From NCBI GenBank assembly GCA_000242935.3, contig CP007053.1:682001-746000 (forward strand): DNA of 64,000 nt, read 5' to 3'. Of the stretch, positions 1 through 8,863 are shown in pieces. This stretch comes from Opitutaceae bacterium TAV5 (GTDB lineage Bacteria; Verrucomicrobiota; Verrucomicrobiia; Opitutales; Opitutaceae). Under the pieces are notes generated by a model, which did not search any database, was not told the origin of the DNA, and saw only the letters and a list, made by a program, of their open reading frames with translations. The number at the start of each line of letters is the position of its first letter. Positions within the stretch are counted from its first letter, which is position 1. The translations under genes were made by a program, and so were the position numbers.

Positions 1-58
1 AGGGGCGCTCTCCCGGCGAAGCAACCTTGAAAAGGAGGCGTGGCGCCGCCGGTCCAAC

Positions 59-85
59 AAAAACCCGCCGGAGGAAACCGGCGGG
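59..85 (-). terminator. Rho-independent terminator of the lipoprotein gene
   Basis: A perfect 8-bp stem (CCCGCCGG / CCGGCGGG) closes a 6-nt loop at 64-85. Read on the - strand it is followed by a run of five T. It lies about 28 bp past the stop of the - strand lipoprotein gene. Confidence 0.75.
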
Positions 86-112
86 CGAAAGGGTGTCGGA
101 CTGCCGACGGGC

Positions 113-370
113 TCAGTAGTCGTTGGCGGTGATCAGGCCCCAGCCGAGCGAGACCTGCGTGCCGCTCGGGTTGCCCGCGTCTCCCCAGAGCTCGTTGACG
201 TTGCCGTCGATCGTCGTCGGGCTGGGGCTCTGCCAATAACCGGTTTTCACGGTGACGAGACCTCCCAGGACGTTGGTCGTACGGCCTGTGCGGGTCTGTT
301 GCGTGGCGCATCCGGAGAGCGAGACGATCGCAACACAGAGGCCGAGAGACAGAAGGGCTTTGGATTTCAT
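113..370 (-). CDS. Small secreted lipoprotein, function unknown
   Basis: An 85-residue exported protein. The start was placed at the ATG that opens a classical lipoprotein signal (MKSKALLSLGLCV...), with a lipobox LSGC whose Cys would be lipidated at about residue 21. The mature part is short, rich in Thr and Gly, and has no domain I recognise. It sits alone with its own terminator downstream. A longer reading that begins 57 bp upstream would bury the signal peptide, so I reject it. Membrane anchoring is inferred from the lipobox; the function is unknown. Confidence 0.6.
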   Translation of the reverse strand: MKSKALLSLGLCVAIVSLSGCATQQTRTGRTTNVLGGLVTVKTGYWQSPSPTTIDGNVNELWGDAGNPSGTQVSLGWGLITANDY

Positions 371-469
371 AGGGGAGAGCGAATGACTTGAAAGGCGGAC
401 GTTGGGAACCATTTCGGGCTTTGGCAAGCAGGAGATGTAAATGAATCCGGGAATTTGCGGTTTTCCGGA

Positions 470-1597
470 TCAGGCCCGCCCGGTTTCGGGCCGGAGCAGC
501 TCGGCTTGCCAGGGCAGCAGGACTTCCCCGATCCGCGCAGGATCGCGGGCAATCTGCACGAGCTGGGAGCGGTTGGCGATCAGCGTGGGATCGAGTTCGA
601 GTTTCGCGGCGACCTGGTCGCGGACGGCCTTGAAGCGATCCTGCCGGGCGGTCTCCTCGACGGACAGCGAGGTGCGCTCGGCGCGCGGACGGCGCGGGAG
701 TGTCTGCGGGTCGCGCGCGTAACCGGCGCGGACCGCCGCGGCAAGCGAGGGCGCGAGGCGCCCGTGGCGTTTGCCGAGATTGACGGTCGCAAGGATGGAT
801 TCGGGAGCGTCGCCGCGTTCGGCGGCAAGGGCCATGCGGAAGAGAAAATCGTTGTTGCAGACCTTGAAGGGCGGCACGTCGAGCTTTTCGGCCCACTCCT
901 CGCGCCAGTGCCAGACGGCGTGCAAGGTCCCGAGGCCGCGTCCGCGGAGGCGATCGACCGGGCCGACCCGCCACGCGTGTTCGTCATCGTCCGGGAAACC
1001 GAGCGCGCCGGATTCGATCTGGCGCCGGCATTGCTGGTCGAGCCACTCGAGCCGGCCGAGCCGGCCGAGTTCGCGGGTGAGGATGTCGCGCAGTTCGAAA
1101 AGGTGCCAGACATCGAGCGAGGCGTAATCGAGGAGCTTGGCGGTGAGCGGGCGCCGGGACCAGTTGGCTTTCTGGCCCCCCTTGTCGAGCGTGACGCCAA
1201 AATGATCGGAGAGGAGCGCGGCCAGACCGATGCGTTTGCGGTTGAGAAGCTGGGCGGCCAGCATCGTGTCGAACAGGCTTTTCGGGCGAAACTCGCAGAG
1301 GTCGTGCAGCAGGCGCAGATCGAAATCGCTGCCGTGCATGACGAGGTGTTTTTTCGAAAGCTTTTCCCAGAGCGGCGCGAGCGGCAGCGGGGGCATCAGG
1401 TCGACGAGGTAGACATCGCCGTCGACGAGAAATTGCAGGAGGCACACCCGCGTGTGGTAGTGGTACATGTTGTCCGCCTCGGTATCGAGGGCGACCTCGT
1501 CGACGCGGTCGATGGCGGCAAGGAGCGGCGCGAGTTGCGCAGGCTGGTCGATCAACTGGAAAGACGGCGGGCGGGCAGGAATTTTTACTCCGAGCAT
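470..1597 (-). CDS. Ribonuclease D-like 3'-5' exonuclease with HRDC-type C-terminus
   Basis: DEDDy-family 3'-5' exonuclease of the RNase D type, expected to trim the 3' ends of structured RNAs such as tRNA precursors. The Exo I motif is DTEAD, with the first catalytic Asp/Glu pair. Exo II lies in the HGSDFDL region and Exo III has the YxxxD form (YASLD). The C-terminal third looks like an HRDC-type helical domain. The start is uncertain: ATG at 1597 (MLGVKIP) sits just before the conserved fold, while an ATG at 1645 and a GTG at 1708 would add sequence without homology-like features. The gene is monocistronic, between two other - strand genes. Family assignment is firm; the exact substrate is inferred. 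Confidence 0.85.
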   Translation of the reverse strand: MLGVKIPARPPSFQLIDQPAQLAPLLAAIDRVDEVALDTEADNMYHYHTRVCLLQFLVDGDVYLVDLMPPLPLAPLWEKLSKKHLVMHGSDFDLRLLHDLCEFRPKSLFDTMLAAQLLNRKRIGLAALLSDHFGVTLDKGGQKANWSRRPLTAKLLDYASLDVWHLFELRDILTRELGRLGRLEWLDQQCRRQIESGALGFPDDDEHAWRVGPVDRLRGRGLGTLHAVWHWREEWAEKLDVPPFKVCNNDFLFRMALAAERGDAPESILATVNLGKRHGRLAPSLAAAVRAGYARDPQTLPRRPRAERTSLSVEETARQDRFKAVRDQVAAKLELDPTLIANRSQLVQIARDPARIGEVLLPWQAELLRPETGRA

Positions 1598-1765
1598 ACA
1601 GCGGAGACGACGTGGAAGGATGCGTGAAAACAGGCGCTTGGGCATCGAATGGTTTATGAATAATCCGGGAGGCCAACCGGCCGCGGAGGGGACCCCGCCG
1701 GTCAGCACGGGAAAGAGCCATTAGCAAAATCCCGCCCGAATCCAAGCCTGCGCTTTGCGCAAGGG

Positions 1766-2422
1766 TTACAAACCCTCCACGCTCTCGGGCAATTTCTCCT
1801 GCTGGGTGCGCTGGCGCTCCTCGCGCTCCTTTTCGGTTTCCACCTTCCGCTTCTCGAAAACGGCCTGGTCGAACTTCACGTTGAAAATGATCAGGATATT
1901 GTCCTGCACCTTGGCCCGCAGCCAGGGCGCGCCGTCGCGGACCAGTTCGTACCCGTAGCCGCCAAAACTGCTTTCTCCGGCAGCCCCCTTCTCGACCTTG
2001 ACCCAGGGCTGGTCGCCGCCGCGGTTGAGGTTGAGGATGGCCTTGACTTCGAAGTCGTTGAGAGCGACGCCCACCCGCTGGTAAGTCTCCAGCACCGAGA
2101 CGCCCCGGAAATAGCACACCTGCACGCGCCAGCCTTCCTCGGCGTTGATCCGCTGGCGCACGGCGGTTTTCCAGTAAGCGGCCTCGCGCGTCCCTTCCGG
2201 GAAATACGGCTGCAGGGCCGGCAGCGGATTGCTTCGCTCCGCCCGCTCGCGGTCGCGGGGGGTCATGTTTTTCGGCCACGAGGAAAACGCCTTGCCGACT
2301 CCTTCCCGAAGCATCCGGCCTTCGATCTGGCCCTGGGTCTCGCCGATGCGAGCCTGCGCAGCCAGCGCTGTCGTCAGCGCGGCAATTAACAGCACGGAAA
2401 ACCGGGGTGTGAGGAAACGCAT
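1766..2422 (-). CDS. Exported protein of unknown function
   Basis: A 218-residue protein with a clear Sec signal peptide: a basic start (MRFLTPRF), a hydrophobic core of about 15 residues and an AQA-type cleavage site. The mature part holds several Trp and Tyr residues in a beta-strand-like pattern. It ends in a highly charged helix rich in Glu, Lys, Arg and Gln (about residues 180-210). I do not recognise a family. ATG 2422 was chosen because it places the signal peptide at the N-terminus; an ATG three codons upstream and a TTG at 2452 are possible. Confidence 0.6.
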   Translation of the reverse strand: MRFLTPRFSVLLIAALTTALAAQARIGETQGQIEGRMLREGVGKAFSSWPKNMTPRDRERAERSNPLPALQPYFPEGTREAAYWKTAVRQRINAEEGWRVQVCYFRGVSVLETYQRVGVALNDFEVKAILNLNRGGDQPWVKVEKGAAGESSFGGYGYELVRDGAPWLRAKVQDNILIIFNVKFDQAVFEKRKVETEKEREERQRTQQEKLPESVEGL

Positions 2423-2617
2423 GACGCCCATCCTGTTCGGCGGGCCGCTCAAATTCCACTCAAAAACATCGGGAGAAGTCGCAAAAGCTGCCGTCCGGCT
2501 GCAAGTTCCCGGGTTTCATCGACCGCCTGGCCGCCGGCCGGCGCGCATCGCCGAGGTTTTTCCGAAAATCTCCTTGCATCGCGAACGACTAATCCGTGTC
2601 TTCTTCCTTTTACTTTT

Positions 2618-2932
2618 ATGAAAGCGACCATCAAAACCCAAGGTCAGCAGTTCGCTGTTTCCGAAGGCGATATTCTTATCGTGAACCGTTTCCCTGACAC
2701 CGAAGCGGGCGCCACTGTCGAGATCACCGATGTGCTGTCAGCGGGTGAAGGCGAAGCCTTCAAGGTCGGCACGCCCACCCTCGCCGGCGCCAAGGTCACG
2801 GCCAAAATTCTCGAGAACAAGCGCGGCGACAAGGTCATCGTGTTCAAGAAAAAGAAGCGCAAGGGTTACACCCGCAAGCGCGGCCACCGTCAGGAACTGT
2901 CCGTGATCAAGATCGAGTCCATCTCGGCCTGA
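2618..2932 (+). CDS. rplU: 50S ribosomal protein L21
   Basis: 104 residues, the normal L21 length. It starts [12 protein letters not shown] and carries the basic C-terminal stretch ([16 protein letters not shown]) typical of the family, which binds 23S rRNA in the large subunit. It is followed 72 bp downstream by rpmA (L27), the usual rplU-rpmA operon. Confidence 0.97.
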   Translation: MKATIKTQGQQFAVSEGDILIVNRFPDTEAGATVEITDVLSAGEGEAFKVGTPTLAGAKVTAKILENKRGDKVIVFKKKKRKGYTRKRGHRQELSVIKIESISA

Positions 2933-3004
2933 GGCACTTCGCTGCCGGACGCTCCCGTCATCATCCAGCAACCCGTTTAACCACAACAAAGGAGACATCA
3001 AGCC

Positions 3005-3256
3005 ATGGCGCATAAAAAAGGTGCAGGCTCAACCAGCAACGGACGCGAGAGTCACTCGAAGCGTCTCGGCGTGAAGAAATTCGGCGGCCAGACCGTCGTC
3101 GCCGGCAACATCATCGTCCGCCAGCGCGGCAGCAAGCTGCACGCCGGCAAGCACGTCGGCATCGGCCGCGACTGGACGCTCTTCGCGCTCAAGGACGGCA
3201 CCGTCCAGTTCGACAAGGTGCACCGCAAGGTGAACATCGTCGAAGCGGGAGCCTGA
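3005..3256 (+). CDS. rpmA: 50S ribosomal protein L27
   Basis: 83 residues with the conserved start [14 protein letters not shown], whose tail reaches towards the peptidyl-transferase centre. The core includes [21 protein letters not shown]. An AAAGGAG Shine-Dalgarno sequence at a suitable distance supports the ATG. It is co-transcribed with rplU and followed by a strong terminator. Confidence 0.98.
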   Translation: MAHKKGAGSTSNGRESHSKRLGVKKFGGQTVVAGNIIVRQRGSKLHAGKHVGIGRDWTLFALKDGTVQFDKVHRKVNIVEAGA

Positions 3257-3304
3257 GGTATCCCGCGAGACACGCGCGTCCTCTTGCGCGATCCGCATTT
3301 TCGA

Positions 3305-3333
3305 CGCCGGGCTTCGCTGCCCGGCGTTTTTTT
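3305..3333 (+). terminator. Terminator of the rplU-rpmA operon
   Basis: An 8-bp perfect stem (CGCCGGGC / GCCCGGCG) with a 6-nt loop is followed by seven T. It lies about 50 bp after the rpmA stop codon. Confidence 0.9.
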
Positions 3334-3396
3334 GCTTTGCCCGGACCCTTGCTTCGGGTCGCATGGAAGTTCACCGTTCATCCCCTTCCCGTCATC

Positions 3397-3756
3397 ATGC
3401 CTGATCGTTTGCAACATCTCCGCCGGCAAAAATTCCTTCTGGAGGAACACCTCGCATGGCTCGACCGGGAGATCGCCGTCGCCGAGGGCAAGGATCCGGC
3501 CGATGTCCCTGTCATTGCCGTCCATCACACCCCCTCGGGCACGGCTCACCAGCCGCACGAAACACTGGGAGAACCCGAGCCGCCCGGCACGGCCAAGGCG
3601 ATGGCGCGGGCCGAGGAAATCATCACCCAGCACAAAATCGCCCAGGCCTCCGCGCCCGACGATGTGCGCCGCGGTTGCCTGCTGCTGGTTGTTCTCGGGA
3701 TTACCGTGCTCGCCATCGGCGCGCTGCTGCTCTGGCAATTCGGACCGCGGCGGTAA
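3397..3756 (+). CDS. Small single-pass membrane protein with N-terminal coiled coil
   Basis: A 119-residue protein starting [11 protein letters not shown]. The first 40 residues look like a charged amphipathic helix or coiled coil. A Pro/His/Thr-rich linker follows, and the protein ends in one transmembrane helix of about 22 hydrophobic residues ([15 protein letters not shown]...) and a short basic tail. It resembles a tail-anchored protein of unknown function. ATG 3397 was preferred over a start 60 bp upstream that overlaps the terminator region. Confidence 0.55.
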   Translation: MPDRLQHLRRQKFLLEEHLAWLDREIAVAEGKDPADVPVIAVHHTPSGTAHQPHETLGEPEPPGTAKAMARAEEIITQHKIAQASAPDDVRRGCLLLVVLGITVLAIGALLLWQFGPRR

Positions 3757-3758
3757 AA

Positions 3759-3889
3759 GGAGCGGCGGCATTTTTCTGCCAATCCCGCTGCGACGAGGCG
3801 CACCAGCGCCTCGCCCGGTGCCTCGCCATCCGGACCGATGACGCGTTGCGTCGCCAGCAGCGGGATTGGCAGAAAAATGCCGCCGCTCC
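3759..3889. repeat. 131-bp inverted repeat with perfect 33-bp arms
   Basis: The left arm (3759-3791, beginning GGAGCGGCGGCATT) and the right arm (3857-3889) are perfect reverse complements over 33 bp. The 65-bp centre holds further GC palindromes. It fills the gap between the small membrane protein and the convergent amidohydrolase and ends one base before the latter's stop codon. A related 126-bp copy with 28-bp arms lies inside murD at 29505-29630. Confidence 0.9.
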
Positions 3890-3890
3890 A

Positions 3891-4748
3891 TCAATGCCGT
3901 GTTGCGCGCAGCGCCTTCCAGTTCCCCTCCGCCTCGCGGACCGCAACCGGTGCCTCCGCGACAAACGCCCGCCACCCTTCCGCGGCCGGTTGCCCGGTGC
4001 GAAGACGCAGCGGAAAATCCGATCCGAAGATCACCTGCTCCGGCCGGCAGGTGCGGCCGGTCATCTGCCACGCGCCGGTTCCATAGATGAGAGGCGCCGC
4101 CGCCGTATCCACCCATACATTGCAAAGATCGCGGACATCGGATCCGCCTGCCCAGTGTGCCAAGAGGAAGCGCGTCTCCGGAAACCGCCGCGCCAGCGCA
4201 ACCAGTTCCTCCAGGGGCGTCACCACCCGCCCCGGGTAAGGGCGGCTCAACGGATCGGTCACATGCACGCATACGGGCCAGCCCCAGGTTCCCGCCTGGG
4301 CGAGCGCCGCCATCAGCGCCGGATGCGTCACCGGCACGTGTTGCGAATGCGGCGACAGTTCTCCCAGGCCGGTCAACCCGTCCTCGCGGGCGCGTCGCAA
4401 CTCGGCCCGCACCTCGTCTTCCCCCGCATCCGGGTGAAACGTCGCGAATGCCTCCAGCCGGTCCGGGTGCTGCCGCACGCACTTTGCATAAAAACGGTTT
4501 TGCTCCGCGCAGGTTGCGTGACGTTCCCAATACCACCCCTGCAAGACCGCCCGATCCACCCCGGCGCCATCCATGGCTTGCAACAGGGCGCGGAGCGAAG
4601 GGAACTCCTGAACCGCCTCGCCGCTCACCCGCCGCCGGCGCGTGGCCAGCACGGCCCAGTGCGCTTCCCCGCGCTCCGCCGCCCAGCCGGCGGGATCGCG
4701 GTTAAGCGCATCGGGATAGAGGTGAACATGGGCATCGACAATCGGCAT
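3891..4748 (-). CDS. Amidohydrolase (TIM-barrel metal hydrolase, amidohydrolase 2 type)
   Basis: A 285-residue metal-dependent hydrolase of the amidohydrolase-2 family. The metal-binding HxH is at residues 7 and 9 (VDAHVHL), later His residues fall in the barrel strands (for example LLAHWAGG), and a GSDFP motif near residue 235 provides the Asp. The start at 4748 puts the HxH motif at its usual position near the N-terminus; a longer reading adds only 15 residues. The substrate is unknown: relatives act on uronic acids, lactones or aromatic carboxylates. It is convergent with the gene to its left. Confidence 0.8.
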   Translation of the reverse strand: MPIVDAHVHLYPDALNRDPAGWAAERGEAHWAVLATRRRRVSGEAVQEFPSLRALLQAMDGAGVDRAVLQGWYWERHATCAEQNRFYAKCVRQHPDRLEAFATFHPDAGEDEVRAELRRAREDGLTGLGELSPHSQHVPVTHPALMAALAQAGTWGWPVCVHVTDPLSRPYPGRVVTPLEELVALARRFPETRFLLAHWAGGSDVRDLCNVWVDTAAAPLIYGTGAWQMTGRTCRPEQVIFGSDFPLRLRTGQPAAEGWRAFVAEAPVAVREAEGNWKALRATRH

Positions 4749-4877
4749 GCGTGCGAGGTTATGCGGTTCGCCCGCCCGGCCGCAAAGCGGCAAAATGCAA
4801 AGAGGGTGGATCGGGGGATGATGATTTTCAGCCTTTCCGTCCCCCGGTTCCGGCTGTCAGCGTCACCGCTTTCCCTC

Positions 4878-6215
4878 ATGCTCGAACGCATCTTCCAGCT
4901 CAGGCAGCGCGGCACGACTGTTCCGCGCGAGATCATCGCCGGCCTCACGACTTTCGCGGCCATGGCTTACGTCCTGGCCGTCAATCCCGACATCCTCTCC
5001 GGCACCGGCATGGACCGTGGCGCGCTCATCACGGTCACCGCCATCACGGCCGCCGTCAGCACCGTGCTGATGGCGCTCATGACCAATTTCCCCCTCGCCC
5101 TCGCGCCCGGCATGGGGATCAACGCCTTTTTCGCTTTCACCATTTGCGGCATCTACCAGGTGCCGTGGCAGCAGGCGCTCGGCATGGTGTTTGTCAATGG
5201 CGCCGTCTTCCTCCTGCTCTCCGCCACCGGCGTCCGGGAAAAAATCGTTCGCTCCATCCCCTACGAACTGAAAATCGCCATCACCTGCGGCATCGGACTC
5301 TTCATCGCGTTTCTCGGTCTGAAAAACGGCGGAGTCATCGTGGCGCACCCGGCGACGTTTGTCTCGCACGGCAACTTCGCCACGCCCTCGGTCGCGCTCT
5401 GTCTCGGCGGTGTGGCGGTCACCTTCCTGCTCGTCTCCCGCCGCGTGCCGGGCGCCATTGTCCTCGGCGTCGCCCTCACCACGGTCGCCGGTCTCTTCGT
5501 GCCGGATGGCCAGGGCGGCACGATCACGAAAGCAGCCGGCTCCTGGTTTGCCGCCCCGGCCTCCCCTGCTCCCGTGTTCTGGAAGCTGAGCTTCGAATTC
5601 CTTTACAGCAGCGAAGCCTTTTTCAAGGCGCTGCCGATCATCCTCACGCTGCTCCTCGTCGATATGTTCGACAACCTCGGCACGCTCATCGGGGTGGCCC
5701 GTCGCACCGGCCTGCTCCGGCCCGACGGCACCTTGCCCAAAGCCGGCCGCGCGCTCATGGCCGACTCCATCGCCGCCATGCTCAGCGCGATCTCGGGCAC
5801 GTCGACGGTGGTCAGCTATGTTGAATCCGCGTCGGGCGTCGAGGCCGGCGGTCGCACCGGGCTCACCGCGCTGACCACCGCCGCGCTGTTTCTGCTGGCC
5901 CTGTTTGCCACCCCGCTGATCCTGATGGTGCCTCCGCAAGCCACCGCGCCGGCGCTCGTTGTCGTGGGCATTTTCATGATGCAGTCGGTGTCGGAGATAG
6001 CGATGACCGAGTTCCGCAAGGCCGCGCCGCTCGTGCTCACGATCCTCGCCATTCCGCTGACGTTCAGCATTGCCGAAGGCATCGGCCTGGGGCTGCTTGC
6101 CTCCGCCCTCCTCGCTCTCGGCACCGGCCGGCCGAAGGAATTTCCGCTGCTCGGCTATGTGATCGCCGGGGTTTTCTTTTTGAGCTTCTTCCACATATTT
6201 CCCTTCAGCGGCTGA
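4878..6215 (+). CDS. NCS2-family purine permease (AzgA-like, hypoxanthine/guanine/adenine)
   Basis: A 445-residue polytopic inner-membrane transporter of the AzgA branch of NCS2, importing purine bases with protons. Diagnostic stretches are NFPLALAPGMGINAFFAF in the first third and VDMFDNLGTLIGV in the middle; both are AzgA/PbuG-type motifs. About 12-14 hydrophobic segments are visible. ATG 4878 was chosen because the protein begins MLERIFQLRQRGT, the usual start of this family; the open frame continues far upstream through unrelated sequence. Substrate is inferred from the family. Confidence 0.88.
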   Translation: MLERIFQLRQRGTTVPREIIAGLTTFAAMAYVLAVNPDILSGTGMDRGALITVTAITAAVSTVLMALMTNFPLALAPGMGINAFFAFTICGIYQVPWQQALGMVFVNGAVFLLLSATGVREKIVRSIPYELKIAITCGIGLFIAFLGLKNGGVIVAHPATFVSHGNFATPSVALCLGGVAVTFLLVSRRVPGAIVLGVALTTVAGLFVPDGQGGTITKAAGSWFAAPASPAPVFWKLSFEFLYSSEAFFKALPIILTLLLVDMFDNLGTLIGVARRTGLLRPDGTLPKAGRALMADSIAAMLSAISGTSTVVSYVESASGVEAGGRTGLTALTTAALFLLALFATPLILMVPPQATAPALVVVGIFMMQSVSEIAMTEFRKAAPLVLTILAIPLTFSIAEGIGLGLLASALLALGTGRPKEFPLLGYVIAGVFFLSFFHIFPFSG

Positions 6216-6245
6216 GCGCGCCACGCGCCCGGCGGCGTCACCCGC

Positions 6246-7898
6246 ATGTCTTCCCGTATCGTCCAGTTCAGCCCTCCGCCACCCGGTCCGGCCGACACCT
6301 CCCCGCCCGCAGGAAACCCGGGCAACCCTCACGATGCCGGCAGCGGCGGGCAGGCCGTGAAGTTTTCCGCCCTGATCGATGCGCTCCAGCACGGCCCCGG
6401 CGCCGTGCGCGCGCTCGCCGGGAGCGGCAAGGGGGAGCGTCCTGTTTACGGCACTACGCTCTACCTCGCCACCTGCGCGCTCGATACCCGCTACGGACCC
6501 TTCCGGGCCTATGTCTTCCAGGACATCGCCGACAAGCACTACGTCCTCGCGCTCACCCATGGCGACATCTGCGGGGCGAAGGAACTGCACACGCGCATCC
6601 ATTCCTCCTGCGTCACCAGCGAAACCCTGCGCGGTTGCGATTGCGACTGCGTGCAGCAGCTCGAAGGCGCCTTTCGCGTCATCGCCGGGAAAGGGCGCGG
6701 CATCCTGTTTTACCTGATGCAGGAAGGCCGCGGCGTCGGCTACTTTGCCAAGGCGCGCGACCGCATGCTCGTGCAGGCGTCGCTCGACCAGATTTCCACT
6801 TTCGACGCCTACGCGTCGATGGGCCTGGCCAAGGACCACCGCAACTACGAGAACATCTCCCACATCTGCCACCTCCTCGGCATCACCGCGTCATTCGTTG
6901 TCCTGACCAACAACCCGGACAAGCTCTCCGCGCTTCGCGCCCAGGGCCTGCCGGTCACCGGCAACGAACCGCTGGAATTTGAACCCGGACCGTTCAATCT
7001 CGCCTACCTCACCTCCAAGGCCGCGAGCGGTCACCAGCTCAAACGGCCGGTCGCCAGCCGCGTCAGCCGCGCGCTCCCGCCCGAGCCGGTCACGCCCTTC
7101 CGTCCGCATGCGCTGGCCGACGCCCGCCGCTTTATCCATGCAGCGAGCTACTTCCTGCCGATGACGCCGGTCGGCGACGACATCCTGCTCACCGCCGACC
7201 AGTTTCGCCAGCTCTTCAGCCAGCACGCGATCGAACGCTGGATGAGCGGCCCGCAGCCTCTCGTTCGCGAATACCGCCGTATCCGGGGCAACCGCTATTT
7301 TGTCCGCATCCATGCCGACAATCTCGCGGCGTTCAAGAAGCGTGAACCCGATCACCCTCTCACGGCGCTGCTGACCTCCCCCTGGTGGTTTCGTGTGCAC
7401 GCCTACTACGATATCGTCACCAGCCAGGACTGGGTGGTGCTCACGCATGGCAAGCCCACGGCCGACGATGCACCGGTTGTCCGCCTGCACAGCGATTCCA
7501 TTTTCGACCGCTTCCCGTTGCGCACGCTCGGCAACCGCGACAAGCTCAAGCAGGCGGCCTGGCACATCGTGAGTTATGGCTCCGGCGTCATGCTGCTCCT
7601 CCACAATGACGGACGCGGAGCCGGCTTCGGCGCCCACGCCACCGATCGCATGATGACCGAGACGGGCGTCGTCCATTCCTCCGACGACGCCTACCGCCTT
7701 CTCGCCGTCGCGTACGACAGCCGCGACTACGATGCCTCGATCATTCTCCTGCGCCACCATTTGCCCGGCGAACGCATCCAGATGGTGATGAACTCGCCGG
7801 AAAGCCTCGTGCGAAAACCCGAATACGCCGAGGCGCTCAACCGCCACCATATCAACGTGGACAAATGGATCTTCCTCGAAGACGCCCCGCCCGCATGA
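6246..7898 (+). CDS. GTP cyclohydrolase II-like protein with two tandem domains
   Basis: 550 residues, more than twice the length of a RibA GTP cyclohydrolase II, the first enzyme of riboflavin synthesis. Domain 1 (about 65-270) keeps the zinc ligands C122, C133 and C135, the QEGRGVGY motif and a DHR pair like the catalytic Asp/Arg of E. coli RibA. Domain 2 (about 330-530) has the same fold signature (NDGRGAGFGAHATDRM, YDSRDYD) but the cysteines are gone (HSDSIFDRF in place of HSxC). It may be a structural or regulatory copy. The N-terminal 60 residues are a Pro/Gly-rich tail. It overlaps the next gene by 4 bp. It could act in a pathway other than riboflavin synthesis. Confidence 0.75.
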   Translation: MSSRIVQFSPPPPGPADTSPPAGNPGNPHDAGSGGQAVKFSALIDALQHGPGAVRALAGSGKGERPVYGTTLYLATCALDTRYGPFRAYVFQDIADKHYVLALTHGDICGAKELHTRIHSSCVTSETLRGCDCDCVQQLEGAFRVIAGKGRGILFYLMQEGRGVGYFAKARDRMLVQASLDQISTFDAYASMGLAKDHRNYENISHICHLLGITASFVVLTNNPDKLSALRAQGLPVTGNEPLEFEPGPFNLAYLTSKAASGHQLKRPVASRVSRALPPEPVTPFRPHALADARRFIHAASYFLPMTPVGDDILLTADQFRQLFSQHAIERWMSGPQPLVREYRRIRGNRYFVRIHADNLAAFKKREPDHPLTALLTSPWWFRVHAYYDIVTSQDWVVLTHGKPTADDAPVVRLHSDSIFDRFPLRTLGNRDKLKQAAWHIVSYGSGVMLLLHNDGRGAGFGAHATDRMMTETGVVHSSDDAYRLLAVAYDSRDYDASIILLRHHLPGERIQMVMNSPESLVRKPEYAEALNRHHINVDKWIFLEDAPPA

Positions 7899-8863
7899 CG
7901 CCTTCCTGGACCGGCTGGCGCCCGCTCTCCGCCGCTCCGCGCTTCACGCCTGCCGTGCTCGCCGAAATCCTCGACGGCGGCCAGGCCTTCCGCTGGCACG
8001 CCTCCGCCGAAGCGGATGGCACGACCTGGACCGGCATCTGGTCCTCCTCGCATTTCCGGCTTTGCCTGGACTCCTCCGGGCAACTTCTGTGGAGCATCCC
8101 GCAATCGCCCGCCAACGCCAGCGAAGCCGCCGCATCCGAAAACACACTACGCCGCTATCTCTGCGGCCACGACACCCCCGCGCTCGTCGATGCCCTGCCC
8201 TGGCGCAGCGACGCGCACCTCGCCCGCTGCATCGAAGCCTTCCCCGGGCTCACCCTTCTCCGCCAGCCCTTCGGCGAGACGCTTCTCGCCTTCCTCTGCA
8301 GCGCCACCAAACAGATCGTCCAGATCAGGCAGATGCTTGCCCTCCTCGCCGGGCGCCACGGCGAACCGCTTCGGGGCAACGCCGTCCGCACCCTTCCCTC
8401 CTGGACTCGCCTCGCAACCATCCCCGAATCCGGCCTCCGCGCCTGCCAGCTCGGTTTCCGCGCCCGTTACATTTCCGAAACCGCCCGCTACCTCGCCGCT
8501 CGCCCCGGCTGGCTCGAGGAAACCGAAGCCCTCCCCTACCCCGAAGCCAAAGCCCGCCTGATGGCGCTCCCCGGCGTCGGCGAAAAAGTGGCCGATTGCG
8601 TCCTCCTCTTCGGCGCCGGGCGGCTCGAAGCCTTTCCCGTGGACACCTGGATCATCAAGGCGATGACCCGGCACTACGGTCTCCACGGCTGGGCTCCGCA
8701 ACAGGTCGCCCACTTCGGCCGGGTCCATTTCGGCGGCGCCGCCGGCCTCGCCCAGCAATACCTTTTCGCGTGGGAACGCCGCGAGGCCGGCCGCCTGCCT
8801 CAGGTCGCTCCGGCCGCCGCCGCCCGCACCGCGCGCACGAACTCCGCCCGCGCCTCCATGTGA
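7895..8863 (+). CDS. ogg: 8-oxoguanine DNA glycosylase, OGG1 type
   Basis: A 322-residue base-excision repair enzyme resembling eukaryotic OGG1. The N-terminal OGG_N-like part (FTPAVLAEILDGGQAFRW) is followed by a helix-hairpin-helix GPD domain. The catalytic pair is visible: K231 in the GVGEKVADC hairpin and D250 in FPVDTW, 19 residues apart as for K249 and D268 of human OGG1. The start ATG overlaps the previous stop (ATGA), so translation is probably coupled. The last 21 codons overlap the convergent hydrolase gene. Confidence 0.88.
   Translation: MTPSWTGWRPLSAAPRFTPAVLAEILDGGQAFRWHASAEADGTTWTGIWSSSHFRLCLDSSGQLLWSIPQSPANASEAAASENTLRRYLCGHDTPALVDALPWRSDAHLARCIEAFPGLTLLRQPFGETLLAFLCSATKQIVQIRQMLALLAGRHGEPLRGNAVRTLPSWTRLATIPESGLRACQLGFRARYISETARYLAARPGWLEETEALPYPEAKARLMALPGVGEKVADCVLLFGAGRLEAFPVDTWIIKAMTRHYGLHGWAPQQVAHFGRVHFGGAAGLAQQYLFAWERREAGRLPQVAPAAAARTARTNSARASM

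Noticed and set aside
4749-4877. A purine riboswitch before the purine permease
   Set aside because: The 129-bp leader has no three-way junction core of the known purine riboswitch (no conserved P1 with J2/3 bases).
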